Assembly: GCA_947627355.1 (NCBI GenBank)
Contig: CANQVX010000002.1
Coordinates: 1-64,000, forward strand
DNA from: an uncultured Bacilli bacterium
Lineage (GTDB): Bacteria > Bacillota_I > Bacilli_A > RFN20 > CAG-631
Direction: 5' to 3'
Length of the DNA: 64,000 bases
This document shows, piece by piece, positions 20,757 through 30,502 of the stretch (its first letter is position 1; the number at the start of each line of letters is the position of its first letter). Position numbers and translations under genes: made by a program. The notes beneath the pieces were generated by a model that made no database searches, had not been told where the DNA came from, and saw only the letters and a program-made list of their open reading frames with translations.

Positions 20757-20811
20757 TTGTTATTAAAATAAATTAGGTATAAAATAGAAATCGAAAGTGA
20801 GATGTAAATTA

Positions 20812-22005
20812 ATGGAAAAGAAATATTTTGAAGAATTACAACAATTTTATAAAAAAGAATTACAAGAAACTTTATCATTTTGGTATAACTATGGTTATGA
20901 TAGAAAACATGGTGGTTTCTATGTATGTTTAGAAGAAGATGGAAAAGTATTTGGAACTGATAAATCAGTTTGGGCTCAAGGTAGAGGTCTTTATATCTTT
21001 GCTAGAGCATATAACATGATTGAAAAGAATCCTAAATGGTTAGAAATTGCTAAAGATGCTTTTAAATTTATCAAAACATATTGCTATGATAAAGATAAAA
21101 GAATGTTCTTTACAGTTACTGATGATGGTATTGGAATTCAAAAAAGAAGATATTATTTTAGCGAAACATTTGCAGTTGTTGGAAGTGCTGAATTATATCG
21201 TGCTACAAACGATAAAGAATGTCTAGAATTAGCTCGTGATACTTATGAATCTATTATAAGAATGTTTAACAATCCATCATTAAATCCTAGTAAATATAAT
21301 GTTGAAGCTGTTAATTGTAAAGGTTTAGCAACACCTATGATTCTACTTGTTACTTCACAAGTTATGAGAGAAATCGATGTTGAAAGAAAAGATGAATATA
21401 ATAAAAATATTGATATTTTCTTAAAAGAAATATTGAAAGATCATTTACATCCAGAAGCAAAAGCATTATTTGAAAATGTTGGTCCTAATGGTGAAAGAGT
21501 AAGTGGTCCTAGAGGACGTTTAGTAAATCCAGGTCATTCTATTGAAGCATCATGGTTTTTAATGACTGAAGCTGTTTATCGTAATGATAAAGAGTTATTA
21601 GATAAAGCTTTAAATATCTTAAATTGGTCATTTGATTTAGGTTGGGATAAACAATATGGAGGTTTAATGTATTTTGTTGATGTTGAAAATAAACCTTGTG
21701 AACAACTTGAATGGGATATGAAATTATGGTGGCCTCATAACGAAATGTTAATTTCTTTTTTAATGGCATATAAGTTAACTAAGAATGAAGAATATTTAAA
21801 TAAATATAGAATGGTTCATGATTATGCTTTTGGTCATTTCAAAGATATGAAACATGGTGAATGGTATGGATATTTACATCGTGATGGTAGTGTTTCAAAC
21901 ACCTTAAAAGGTAATATCTTTAAAGGACCTTTCCATTTACCAAGATGTTTAATGGAAAACGTTCTTCAATTAGATGAAATCATTAAAGATAAAAAATTCT
22001 TTTAA
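20812..22005 (+). CDS. AGE family (N-acylglucosamine 2-epimerase-like) protein
   Basis: FWYNYGYDRKHGGFYVCLEEDG; VWAQGRGLYIFARAYN; NPGHSIEASWFLMTEA. Confidence 0.9.
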   Translation: MEKKYFEELQQFYKKELQETLSFWYNYGYDRKHGGFYVCLEEDGKVFGTDKSVWAQGRGLYIFARAYNMIEKNPKWLEIAKDAFKFIKTYCYDKDKRMFFTVTDDGIGIQKRRYYFSETFAVVGSAELYRATNDKECLELARDTYESIIRMFNNPSLNPSKYNVEAVNCKGLATPMILLVTSQVMREIDVERKDEYNKNIDIFLKEILKDHLHPEAKALFENVGPNGERVSGPRGRLVNPGHSIEASWFLMTEAVYRNDKELLDKALNILNWSFDLGWDKQYGGLMYFVDVENKPCEQLEWDMKLWWPHNEMLISFLMAYKLTKNEEYLNKYRMVHDYAFGHFKDMKHGEWYGYLHRDGSVSNTLKGNIFKGPFHLPRCLMENVLQLDEIIKDKKFF

Positions 22006-22185
22006 TAAATAATTAAATTTAACTATTGGATATTGGTTTTTGAAAATAAAATCAATATCTTTTTTTATTAAAAATTGATATAAATATTCGATTCTATCGA
22101 TAATTTTTAAATATAGTCCTAATATAGTAATAAATTTATTATTGAAAAATAATTTTTAATGTGCTAGTATTATAGAGCACGAGAT

Positions 22186-22259
22186 GCAGATGTAGTTCAG
22201 TGGCAGAACACAACCTTGCCAAGGTTGCCATGCGGGTTCGATTCCCGTCATCTGCTCCA
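22186..22259 (+). tRNA. tRNA-Gly (anticodon GCC)
   Basis: GCAGATG...CATCTGC acceptor pairing, TTGCCAA anticodon loop, GGTTCGATTCC T-arm, encoded CCA. Confidence 0.97.
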
Positions 22260-22270
22260 TTTTTATTTTT

Positions 22271-22293
22271 AAGGGCCTAAATAGGCTTTTTTT
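22271..22293 (+). terminator. tRNA-Gly terminator
   Basis: GCCTaaatAGGCTTTTTTT. Confidence 0.75.
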
Positions 22294-22321
22294 ATTTTGC
22301 ATTATAGTCATATTATAGTCA
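22285..22321. repeat. Candidate att-like repeat (copy near 6311)
   Basis: TTTTTTATTTTGCATTATAGTCATATTATAGTCA, containing two CATTATAGTCA-like units. Confidence 0.55.
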
Positions 22322-22509
22322 CTTATAACTTTTTAGATCATCTATAATCTAAAACTAATTGGATTTAAATATTTTATAAAATAATATAGTAATTAATTAA
22401 AATATCGCAAATGTGTGCAACAAAATATCACAAATGTGTGTAAATATATAATTAATGTGAAACAAAACAAAGAAAAAATAGTTAAAATGTTTCACATTTT
22501 TATTTTTAA

Positions 22510-23235
22510 TATATTGAAGCTAAATCAATAAAAAAAGAAATTAGAAATATTAATAAAATACTAAAATCATTAAATTACATTGAAAAGGATTTAGATTCTA
22601 ATATCGAAGTTAATATTGATTTTGCTAAAAGACATCTAGTTGATACAATTTATAAACAAGTTATTTTAGAAGGTGTTGCTACTACCTTTGCTGATACAGA
22701 AAGTATTGTTGAAGGTGGTAAAGTTAATAACATGACTGTAGAAGATGTTATGAAAATAATTAATTTAAAGCACGCTTGGGAATTCATACTTAATAAAAAT
22801 GTTATTAAACTACCAACAAATTTTAATTTGCTATGTAAAATTAATAATCTTGTAGAAGAAGGATTTTATTATAACGCTGGTAAAATTAGAAGTACGCCAG
22901 TATCAATCACAGGAACTAAATGGGTGCCAAATTTACCGATAGAAAGTGTAATTAAAGAAGATTTAGCTAATATATTTAATAGTGATTTAGATGAAATAGA
23001 TCTAGCAATAGAATTATTGCTATATGTTATGAAAAAACAAATATTTATTGATGGTAACAAAAGAACAGCGATAATATTTGCAAATCATTATCTAATATCA
23101 AAAGGTAAAGGAATAATTGTTATTCCGGCGGAGTTAACTAATGAATATAAAAATTTGTTAATTAGTTATTATGAAGGAAAGAATGTTAAAAAAATAAAAG
23201 TATTTTTAAAAGAAAAATGTTATTTAAGTTTATAA
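22510..23235 (+). CDS. Fic-like protein, degenerate catalytic motif, start codon unclear
   Basis: Reading frame open from stop at 22507; inhibitory-like TFADTESIVEGG; degenerate motif KKQIFIDGNKRTAI. Confidence 0.6.
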   Translation, partial: YIEAKSIKKEIRNINKILKSLNYIEKDLDSNIEVNIDFAKRHLVDTIYKQVILEGVATTFADTESIVEGGKVNNMTVEDVMKIINLKHAWEFILNKNVIKLPTNFNLLCKINNLVEEGFYYNAGKIRSTPVSITGTKWVPNLPIESVIKEDLANIFNSDLDEIDLAIELLLYVMKKQIFIDGNKRTAIIFANHYLISKGKGIIVIPAELTNEYKNLLISYYEGKNVKKIKVFLKEKCYLSL

Positions 23236-23478
23236 TCTTTTAGTCTTTTTATAACAATAAATCATATGATTTTTTTACAAAATTATCAAATTTATCAAAT
23301 AACGAACATTGATTTTTGCCGGCTAAAACAGTGCTTTTTATTTTACAAAATTTAAGCAATGCTTTTCGGACACCTTTCGGACACCACCAAAAAACGGTTG
23401 CTGAAAAGGTTGCTGAAAGGTTGCCGAAAATGTTGAAAAAGAATGTTGATGGGTGTATAATAATGTTGGGGTGAGAAT

Positions 23479-24765
23479 ATGTTTTATGAAAATGAATTTG
23501 TTGAATTAAAAAGTGAATTAACAAAGGAAATAAAAAAAGAAATTGTTTCTTTTGCAAACTCTAAAGGTGGAGTTATTTATATTGGAATAAATGACGACGG
23601 AACAGTAAAAGGTTTATCAAACGCAAAAAAAGATCTTGAAGCTTTAAGCGGAATGATACGTGATGGAATTAAATCAGATTTATCTTTATATACTAACATG
23701 GAAATTCAAAATTATGATGGTAAGGAAGTTATTGTTTTAAAAATAATGGATGCTCCAAACAAGCCATATTATTTAGCTGATAAAGGTATAAAATCTAGTG
23801 GTGTGTTTTTTAGACATGGTAACGTTTCTGCACCTGCATCTGATGAAATGATAAAACAATTAATTAAAAATAATCACGATTCATTTGAAAATGAAATGTC
23901 TAGCAATCAAGATTTACATTTTTCATACATTCAAGAAATTTTTAAAAATAAAAACATCCCTTTTAATAAAACTAAATATAAAACATTAAAAATAGTCAAT
24001 GAAGATAATTATTTTACCAATTTAGGACTATTATTATCTGATGAATGTCCATTTACAATCAAGTGTGCAATATTTGAAGGAAATACAAAAATTACATTTA
24101 AAGATAGAAGAGAATTTAATGGTTCGGTTATTAAACAATTAGAAGATGCACTTCAATTTTTAAGTTTAGTTAATAAAATGCACGGAACAATTGTAAAATA
24201 CACAAGATACGATGTTTGGGATTATCCTGAATATGCAATTAGAGAATCAATTTTAAATGCTATTATTCACAGAAATTATAATTTTTCTGGCAGTATTTTA
24301 ATTTCTGTATTTGATAATAGAATAGAGGTTGTTTCGTTGGGTGGTTTGGTATCTGGAATAACAATTAACGATATTTTAAGTGGTGTATCTCAACCACGGA
24401 ATGAAAATTTAGCTAACATTTTTTATAGATTAGGTTATGTTGAAAGTTATGGTACAGGAATAGGACGTATGACAGATATTTATGAAGATTTTGACATGAA
24501 GCCGGATTTTATTCCTTTAGATAATTCTTTTAAAGTTGTTTTACCAAACATTAATTATAAATCACCAGAAGAAAACAATAGTGACAAGCAAATAATAGAA
24601 ATCATTAATTTTTTAAAGAAAAATAAAAAAATTAGAAGACAAAATATAGATGAATTACTTAAAGTTTCTGCAACAAGATCAAAAGAAATATTATCACAAT
24701 TGATTGAAGCAAACATTATTGAAAAAGTTGGCTCTGGTAGAAGCGTATACTATATTTTGAAATAA
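23479..24765 (+). CDS. AlbA_2/Schlafen-type ATP-binding protein
   Basis: ENEFVELKSELTKEIKKEIVSFANSKGGVIYIGINDDGTVKGL; AIRESILNAIIHRNY; SYGTGIGRM. Confidence 0.9.
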   Translation: MFYENEFVELKSELTKEIKKEIVSFANSKGGVIYIGINDDGTVKGLSNAKKDLEALSGMIRDGIKSDLSLYTNMEIQNYDGKEVIVLKIMDAPNKPYYLADKGIKSSGVFFRHGNVSAPASDEMIKQLIKNNHDSFENEMSSNQDLHFSYIQEIFKNKNIPFNKTKYKTLKIVNEDNYFTNLGLLLSDECPFTIKCAIFEGNTKITFKDRREFNGSVIKQLEDALQFLSLVNKMHGTIVKYTRYDVWDYPEYAIRESILNAIIHRNYNFSGSILISVFDNRIEVVSLGGLVSGITINDILSGVSQPRNENLANIFYRLGYVESYGTGIGRMTDIYEDFDMKPDFIPLDNSFKVVLPNINYKSPEENNSDKQIIEIINFLKKNKKIRRQNIDELLKVSATRSKEILSQLIEANIIEKVGSGRSVYYILK

Positions 24766-24961
24766 AAAAAGTTAATTAAACAATACACTTTTTAAAAAAC
24801 ACAAGCACTTAATAAAAGCGGCAATCTCGCCATAAATATAAAGTGAATTAATTGTATTATATATTAACATCAATTTTTAATAATATTTACCGATAAAAAC
24901 ATATTTTTTAATCGTTTTATTGATTTTTTTGTCATACTTGTATTAAAATATAATTAATAAA

Positions 24962-24977
24962 TGTGGCAATCTTGCCA
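24962..24977. promoter_or_regulatory. Perfect palindrome upstream of ATPase gene, candidate operator
   Basis: GTGGCAATCTTGCCAC. Confidence 0.4.
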
Positions 24978-25003
24978 CAAATATTAAGTGAGGCGAATAA
25001 TTG

Positions 25004-26296
25004 ATGGAAATTGTTAGAAATAAGTATTTAAATATGTTAGTTATGCGTATGCACAATAGATTAGTTAAAGTTATAACAGGAATTAGAAGGTGTGGTAAAT
25101 CATATTTATTAAATACTATTTTTTATAATTATTTGATTAATAATGGTGTTTCTAAAGATCACATTATACGTTTTGCTTTTGATTCTGCAAAAGACTTAGA
25201 ATTAATTGATGAAGATTTAGAAATGTTAACAAAAACTAATCAAAAAGTGAATGCTAAAAAGTTTTTAAGTTACATTCGTAAGAAAACCGATGATCAAGGT
25301 ATGTATTATTTATTACTTGATGAAGTGCAAAACTTATCAAGTTTTGAAGCAGTGTTAAATGGCTATTTAAGAGAAGATAATCTTGATATTTATGTCACAG
25401 GTAGTAATTCAAAGTTTTTATCAAAAGATGTGATAACAGAGTTTGCTGGACGTGGTGATGAAATTCATATGTTGCCTCTTTCATTTTCAGAGTTTTATGC
25501 TAGTTCTAACAAAGACATCAATGAAGCTATTGATGAATATATTTTATATGGTGGATTACCAATGATCGCATTGATGAATGATGATGAACAAAAGACAATA
25601 TATTTAAAAACACAACTCACAAATGTTTATTTAAGAGATATAATTTTAAAAAATCATTTAACGAATGATAAAAATATTGATGAATTATTAGATGTTATTG
25701 CTTCTGGTATGTCATCACTTACTAATCCAAATAAGTTATCAAACACTTTTAAATCAGAAAAACACGAACAAATAAGTGCTATAACAATTGATAATTATCT
25801 TAATTATTTAGAAGATGCTTTTGTTATCTCAAAAGTTAAAAGATATGATGTTCAAGGTAAAAGATATATAAATACACCATATAAGATTTATTTTGAAGAT
25901 ATTGGACTTAGAAATGCTAAATTAAATTTTAGACAACTTGATAAAGGAAATTCTATGGAAAACATTATTTATAATGAACTTAGATATCGTGGTTATAATG
26001 TTGATATAGGTGTTATAGATACAAGAAAAACAGTTAATGGAGTAAGTAAAAGAAAACAATTTGAAATAGATTTCATAGCTAATCTCGGAAGCAAAAGATA
26101 TTATATTCAATCAGTTTATGATCTTCATAGTGAAGAAAAACTAACTCAAGAAATGCAATCACTTGATAATGTAAATGATTCATTTAAGAAAATTATTGTT
26201 GTTAGGAAAAACAGTATTCCAAGAAGAACTGAAAAAGGTTATTTGATAATTAGTTTAAAAGAATTTTTAATGAATCCTAATAGTTTAGAAATATAA
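25004..26296 (+). CDS. AAA_14/DUF4143 family ATPase
   Basis: VITGIRRCGKSYLL Walker A; YYLLLDEVQNL Walker B; YVTGSNSKFLS; C-term nuclease-like FEIDFIA. Confidence 0.9.
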   Translation: MEIVRNKYLNMLVMRMHNRLVKVITGIRRCGKSYLLNTIFYNYLINNGVSKDHIIRFAFDSAKDLELIDEDLEMLTKTNQKVNAKKFLSYIRKKTDDQGMYYLLLDEVQNLSSFEAVLNGYLREDNLDIYVTGSNSKFLSKDVITEFAGRGDEIHMLPLSFSEFYASSNKDINEAIDEYILYGGLPMIALMNDDEQKTIYLKTQLTNVYLRDIILKNHLTNDKNIDELLDVIASGMSSLTNPNKLSNTFKSEKHEQISAITIDNYLNYLEDAFVISKVKRYDVQGKRYINTPYKIYFEDIGLRNAKLNFRQLDKGNSMENIIYNELRYRGYNVDIGVIDTRKTVNGVSKRKQFEIDFIANLGSKRYYIQSVYDLHSEEKLTQEMQSLDNVNDSFKKIIVVRKNSIPRRTEKGYLIISLKEFLMNPNSLEI

Positions 26297-26412
26297 TAAA
26301 ACTATCGATAGAATCGATAAAAATTAAATTTAAACTGATATATATTTCTAATATAGTCAATTGCTAAACAAAAAATAAAATGCTAAAATAATAAAAAAGG
26401 AGGAAGATAAAC

Positions 26413-26796
26413 ATGAAGTGTCCTAATTGTGGTGCAGATATTAAACACGATACAGCCATCTGTGAATATTGTGGAACAAGTACTGGGTATAGACCAGAAA
26501 AACCAGAAAAACCACACAATGTAAATGTTTCTATTCCTTCTAGTGAAAAAGAATCAACTAACAAGACTCTAAAGACAATTGCATTATTATTAATGGTTTT
26601 ATCTTTAGCATCTACAGCAATAACAATTATCCCTTTGTTTTGGATGTTACCTATGATAATTTATTATTCTTCAAGGATAAAACAAAATAAAGATGTGTCA
26701 TTAGCATTTAAAATATTAACTTTGGTTTTGGTTAATGCAATAGCCGGTATTATTATGTTATGTATTAAAGATCCTAAAAAAGACAATGCAAATTAA
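26413..26796 (+). CDS. Zinc-ribbon membrane protein
   Basis: MKCPNCGADIKHDTAICEYCG followed by two TM segments. Confidence 0.8.
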   Translation: MKCPNCGADIKHDTAICEYCGTSTGYRPEKPEKPHNVNVSIPSSEKESTNKTLKTIALLLMVLSLASTAITIIPLFWMLPMIIYYSSRIKQNKDVSLAFKILTLVLVNAIAGIIMLCIKDPKKDNAN

Positions 26797-26816
26797 GTGA
26801 TGGAAATCACTTTTTT
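26793..26816 (+). terminator. Rho-independent terminator
   Basis: AAGTGATggaaATCACTTTTTTT. Confidence 0.85.
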
Positions 26817-26893
26817 TGATTGTTAAAAAGCGATTGAAACTAGAAAAATAAACGACTATAATATAAAACGTTCATTTAAAAGGGGATTATATC

Positions 26894-28195
26894 GTGGTTA
26901 TTGTTCTAGTGATTGCAATATTAACAAGTTTATGTTTAATTGCTTCAGTTTTATTCTTTCCAAAGTTAAAAATTGGTAAGGTAGAAATAAATACATATTG
27001 GATTGTATGTATTGTTGGTGCTTTATTAATGATAATATTTAGACAAATATCGTTTAAACAAGTAGGACATTCATTGATAGAAAACAACAGCATTAATCCA
27101 CTTAAGATCTTAATATTATTCTTTTCAATGACCTTATTATCAATTTTTCTCGATGAAATCGGATTTTTTAAATATCTTGCTACTAAAGCCGCAAAGATTG
27201 CAAAAACTAGTCAACACGAATTATTTATAATTTTATATATATTAACTTCAATACTAACCATATTTACTTCTAATGATATTGTAATATTAACTTTTACTCC
27301 ATTTATTTGTTATTTTTGTAAACACGCTAATATCAAAGCAACACCATATTTAGTTGCTGAATTTGCAGCAGCAAATACTTGGTCTATGATGTTAATTATA
27401 GGGAATCCTACTAATATTTATTTGGCAACTAGTGCTAATATAACATTTATTGAATATTTTAAAGTTATGGCTATTCCTACTTTGATAGCTGGATTAGTTG
27501 AAATTATAGTCTTGTTTATTATATTTAATAAGCAACTTAAACAACCAATTGAAACTAGTGAAGAAACCACAAAAATTGACGATAGAATCGGATTAATTAT
27601 TGGTTTAATTCATTTAGCTGTATGTTTAATATTATTAGTTATATCATCATATATTCATTTAGCTATGTGGCTTATTTCTTTATGTTGTGCTTTAAGTTTG
27701 TTAATAATGCTTACTATATCCAATTTAATTCAAAGAAAATCATTCAAACATTTATTGTTATCTATTAAAAGATTACCTTATGAATTGATACCATTTATGA
27801 TTTCGATGTTTGTTATTGTGGCATCACTTAAAAATCAAGGAGTATCAAAATATTTAACCAATTTACTTGAATCTAAAAATAATATATTTACTTATGGTTA
27901 TGCTTCATTTATAGGAGCAAATTTAATTAATAATATTCCGATGAGTGTTTTATTTTCAACGCTTCCTACAATTGGAAGTCATCTAAATCAAGTTAGAGCA
28001 ATTTATGCTACTATTATTGGCTCTAATATTGGTGCCTTTCTAACTCCAATAGGTGCTCTTGCAGGTATCATGTTTACTCAATTACTTGCAAAACAACATG
28101 TTAAATATGGGTTTAAAACATTTGTTAAATATGGATTGATGGTTTCAATTCCTACTATTACAACAGCTTTGTTGGTATTATTTTTCATCTTATAA
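26894..28195 (+). CDS. ArsB/NhaD (SLC13-like) ion transporter
   Basis: Multiple TM; FTSNDIVILTFTPFI; LIIGNPTNIYLA; NLINNIPMSVLF; GSNIGAFLTPIGALAG. Confidence 0.85.
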   Translation: MVIVLVIAILTSLCLIASVLFFPKLKIGKVEINTYWIVCIVGALLMIIFRQISFKQVGHSLIENNSINPLKILILFFSMTLLSIFLDEIGFFKYLATKAAKIAKTSQHELFIILYILTSILTIFTSNDIVILTFTPFICYFCKHANIKATPYLVAEFAAANTWSMMLIIGNPTNIYLATSANITFIEYFKVMAIPTLIAGLVEIIVLFIIFNKQLKQPIETSEETTKIDDRIGLIIGLIHLAVCLILLVISSYIHLAMWLISLCCALSLLIMLTISNLIQRKSFKHLLLSIKRLPYELIPFMISMFVIVASLKNQGVSKYLTNLLESKNNIFTYGYASFIGANLINNIPMSVLFSTLPTIGSHLNQVRAIYATIIGSNIGAFLTPIGALAGIMFTQLLAKQHVKYGFKTFVKYGLMVSIPTITTALLVLFFIL

Positions 28196-28276
28196 TTATT
28201 GATTCTGTCGACAAATTTTAATATTTAGTCTTATTTTATTTTGCATTTAAGCATCTAGTGTGATAAAATATATTTA

Positions 28277-28318
28277 AGACAGTTCGTAACCATCCTGTCT
28301 ATAAACAAAACTAGGGAA
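28277..28318 (+). promoter_or_regulatory. preQ1-I-type riboswitch aptamer
   Basis: AGACAG-TTCGTAACCATC-CTGTCT stem-loop plus A-rich tail ATAAACAAAACTAGGGA, upstream of queC and a terminator. Confidence 0.85.
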
Positions 28319-28331
28319 TGAGTTGACTTTT

Positions 28332-28368
28332 AAGGAAGAAACTGATTTTTTAGTTTCTTCCTTTTTTT
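28332..28368 (+). terminator. Terminator of preQ1 riboswitch
   Basis: AAGGAAGAAACTgattttttAGTTTCTTCCTTTTTTT. Confidence 0.9.
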
Positions 28369-28384
28369 CTAAGAAGGTGGAAAC

Positions 28385-29077
28385 GTGAAAGCAATAGTCT
28401 TATTCAGTGGTGGTTTAGATTCTACCACTTGTCTATCCTTAGCTATTAATAAATATGGTGCTGATAATGTTTTAGCTTTAACAGTCTATTATGGTCAAAA
28501 ACATAAAAAAGAAATAGAGGCTGCTAAAAAGATAGTTGAATATTATCATTGCCATTATCAAGAATTAAATCTAAAACCATTGTTTGAAAATTCCAAATGT
28601 AGTTTGCTTGAAGGACAAGCATCAATTCCTCACGAAAGTTATGATAAACAAATAAAAGAAACTAATGGTAATCCAGTTTCAACCTATGTTCCATTTAGAA
28701 ATGGTTTATTTTTATCAGTGGCTGCTTCAATTGCTATTTCTAGTGGCTGTCATGAGATTTATTATGGTGCTCATCAAGATGATGCAGCAGGGAACGCTTA
28801 TCCTGATACTAGTAAAGAATTCAATCAAGCTATTAACCAAGCTATTTATCTTGGAAGTGGTAATAAGGTTGAAGTAATAGCTCCATTTATAAATAAAACT
28901 AAAAAAGATGTTGTAAAACTAGGACTTGAACTAAAAGTTCCTTATGAACTTACTTGGTCATGTTATGAAGGACATGATTTAGCTTGTGGTAAATGCGGCA
29001 CATGTATCGATAGAAAAAAGGCATTTCTTGCTAATAATGTTAAAGATCCAATACCGTATGAGGATGAATCATTATGA
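28385..29077 (+). CDS. queC: 7-cyano-7-deazaguanine synthase QueC
   Basis: AIVLFSGGLDSTTCLSLA; CYEGHDLACGKCGTCIDRKKAF. Confidence 0.97.
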   Translation: MKAIVLFSGGLDSTTCLSLAINKYGADNVLALTVYYGQKHKKEIEAAKKIVEYYHCHYQELNLKPLFENSKCSLLEGQASIPHESYDKQIKETNGNPVSTYVPFRNGLFLSVAASIAISSGCHEIYYGAHQDDAAGNAYPDTSKEFNQAINQAIYLGSGNKVEVIAPFINKTKKDVVKLGLELKVPYELTWSCYEGHDLACGKCGTCIDRKKAFLANNVKDPIPYEDESL

Positions 29078-29790
29078 ATGAGTTAATCTTTATTTTAGCA
29101 GTAGTTATCTATTTATGTTCTACTGTTTTAATCTATAAATTTTTCGGTAAAATCGGCATTTATGCTTTTGTTGCCTTTGCTACAATACTTGCTAATATTC
29201 AAGTATCAAAATCAATTATGTTGTTTGGTTTAACTACCACAGCCGGTAATGTTTTATATGCTGCCACATTTTTATCAACCGATATATTATCTGAAAATCA
29301 TGGTAAGAAAGCGGCTCAAAAAGCAGTATTTCTAGGAATTGTTATTAATGTTTTGTGGTTAATTGGAACTCAACTAACATTATTATTTAAGCCTAGTGCT
29401 ACTGATACAATGCATGCTAGCATGAAAGTTTTATTTGGAGTTATACCTCGTATTACTATAGCGTCATTAATAGGTTATATTGTAAGTCAAAGTTTAGATG
29501 TTATCTTATATCATTTGATTTGGAAAAAGACCGGAAATAATAATAAAAAGCTATGGCTTAGAAATAATGCTGCAACTATGATAAGTCAATTAGTAGACAC
29601 TTTATTATTTGTAACCATTGCATTTGTTAACACTGTACCAACCTCAATCTTTTTACAAATACTTGGTACAACTTATTTATTTAAAGTTATCGTTGGTTTA
29701 TGTGATACACCATTTATATATCTAGCAAGAAAAATAAAAGTTTTAGATAAGGAGGATTTAAAACCATGTCAAGAAGAAAAGATGAAGTAA
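29074..29790 (+). CDS. Queuosine precursor transporter (YhhQ/DUF165-like)
   Basis: TM protein; [28 protein letters not shown]; between queC and queF. Confidence 0.9.
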   Translation: MNELIFILAVVIYLCSTVLIYKFFGKIGIYAFVAFATILANIQVSKSIMLFGLTTTAGNVLYAATFLSTDILSENHGKKAAQKAVFLGIVINVLWLIGTQLTLLFKPSATDTMHASMKVLFGVIPRITIASLIGYIVSQSLDVILYHLIWKKTGNNNKKLWLRNNAATMISQLVDTLLFVTIAFVNTVPTSIFLQILGTTYLFKVIVGLCDTPFIYLARKIKVLDKEDLKPCQEEKMK

Positions 29791-30251
29791 AAAGTTTAGG
29801 TAGTAAAAATACTAAATATGCTACAGATTATGATAAAACATTACTAGAAAGAATAGAAAACAAACACCCAGAAAACGATTATTTTGTTAAATTCAATTGT
29901 CCTGAATTTACGAGTCTATGTCCAATTACTGGACAACCTGACTTTGCTACAATTTATATTTCATATATACCAGATAAATATATAGTTGAATCAAAGTCTT
30001 TAAAATTATATTTGTTTAGTTTTCGTAATCATGGTGATTTTCATGAAGATTGTGTCAATATCATCATGAATGATTTAATTGAATTACTAGAACCTAAATA
30101 TATTGAAGTATGGGGTAAGTTTTTACCTAGAGGTGGTATTTCAATTGATCCATATGTTAATTATGGTAAACCTGATACTAAATACGAAAATATGAAAGAA
30201 CAAAGATTGTTGTGGCATGATTTAAACCCTGAAAAGGTTGATAATCGATAA
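29766..30251 (+). CDS. queF: NADPH-dependent 7-cyano-7-deazaguanine reductase QueF
   Basis: [48 protein letters not shown]. Confidence 0.96.
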   Translation: MSRRKDEVKSLGSKNTKYATDYDKTLLERIENKHPENDYFVKFNCPEFTSLCPITGQPDFATIYISYIPDKYIVESKSLKLYLFSFRNHGDFHEDCVNIIMNDLIELLEPKYIEVWGKFLPRGGISIDPYVNYGKPDTKYENMKEQRLLWHDLNPEKVDNR

Positions 30252-30289
30252 AAATACGCTTGAAACGAGAGACTTGATAGCATATAATT

Positions 30290-30350
30290 AAGTTGAGCGT
30301 TGATAGCAATAACTAGCGTTTATTATGCTTGTTGTTACTATCTTTTTTTA
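30290..30350 (+). ncRNA. Candidate short transcript with terminator hairpin
   Basis: TTGAAA (30260) N17 TATAAT (30283) immediately before GATAGCAATAACTAGC...GCTTGTTGTTACTATCTTTTTTT. Confidence 0.45.
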
Positions 30351-30404
30351 TTTCTTTTTTCAAGATAATAGACAAAACAACTCAAAACAAGTATAATGTA
30401 GACA

Positions 30405-30484
30405 CCATAAAGAGAACGGCTAGAGACAAGCTCCAAACCGTCAGCAACCTTTTAAGTAAGGTGCTAAAGCTTGAACGATGGGAT
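30405..30484 (+). promoter_or_regulatory. SAM-I-like (S-box) riboswitch aptamer
   Basis: AGAGAACGGCTAGAGACAAGCTCCAAACCGTCAGCAACCTTTTAAGTAAGGTGCTAAAGCTTGAACGATGGGA retains CAGCAACC and AAGGTGCTAA core; promoter TAGACA-N17-TATAAT upstream. Confidence 0.65.
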
Positions 30485-30502
30485 ATATTATTATAAATAT
30501 TT

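Noticed and set aside
23249-23557. 102-aa minus ORF as real gene
   Set aside because: Overlaps start of the AlbA_2 gene and the VAEKVAE remnant; composition of the N-terminal part is low-complexity
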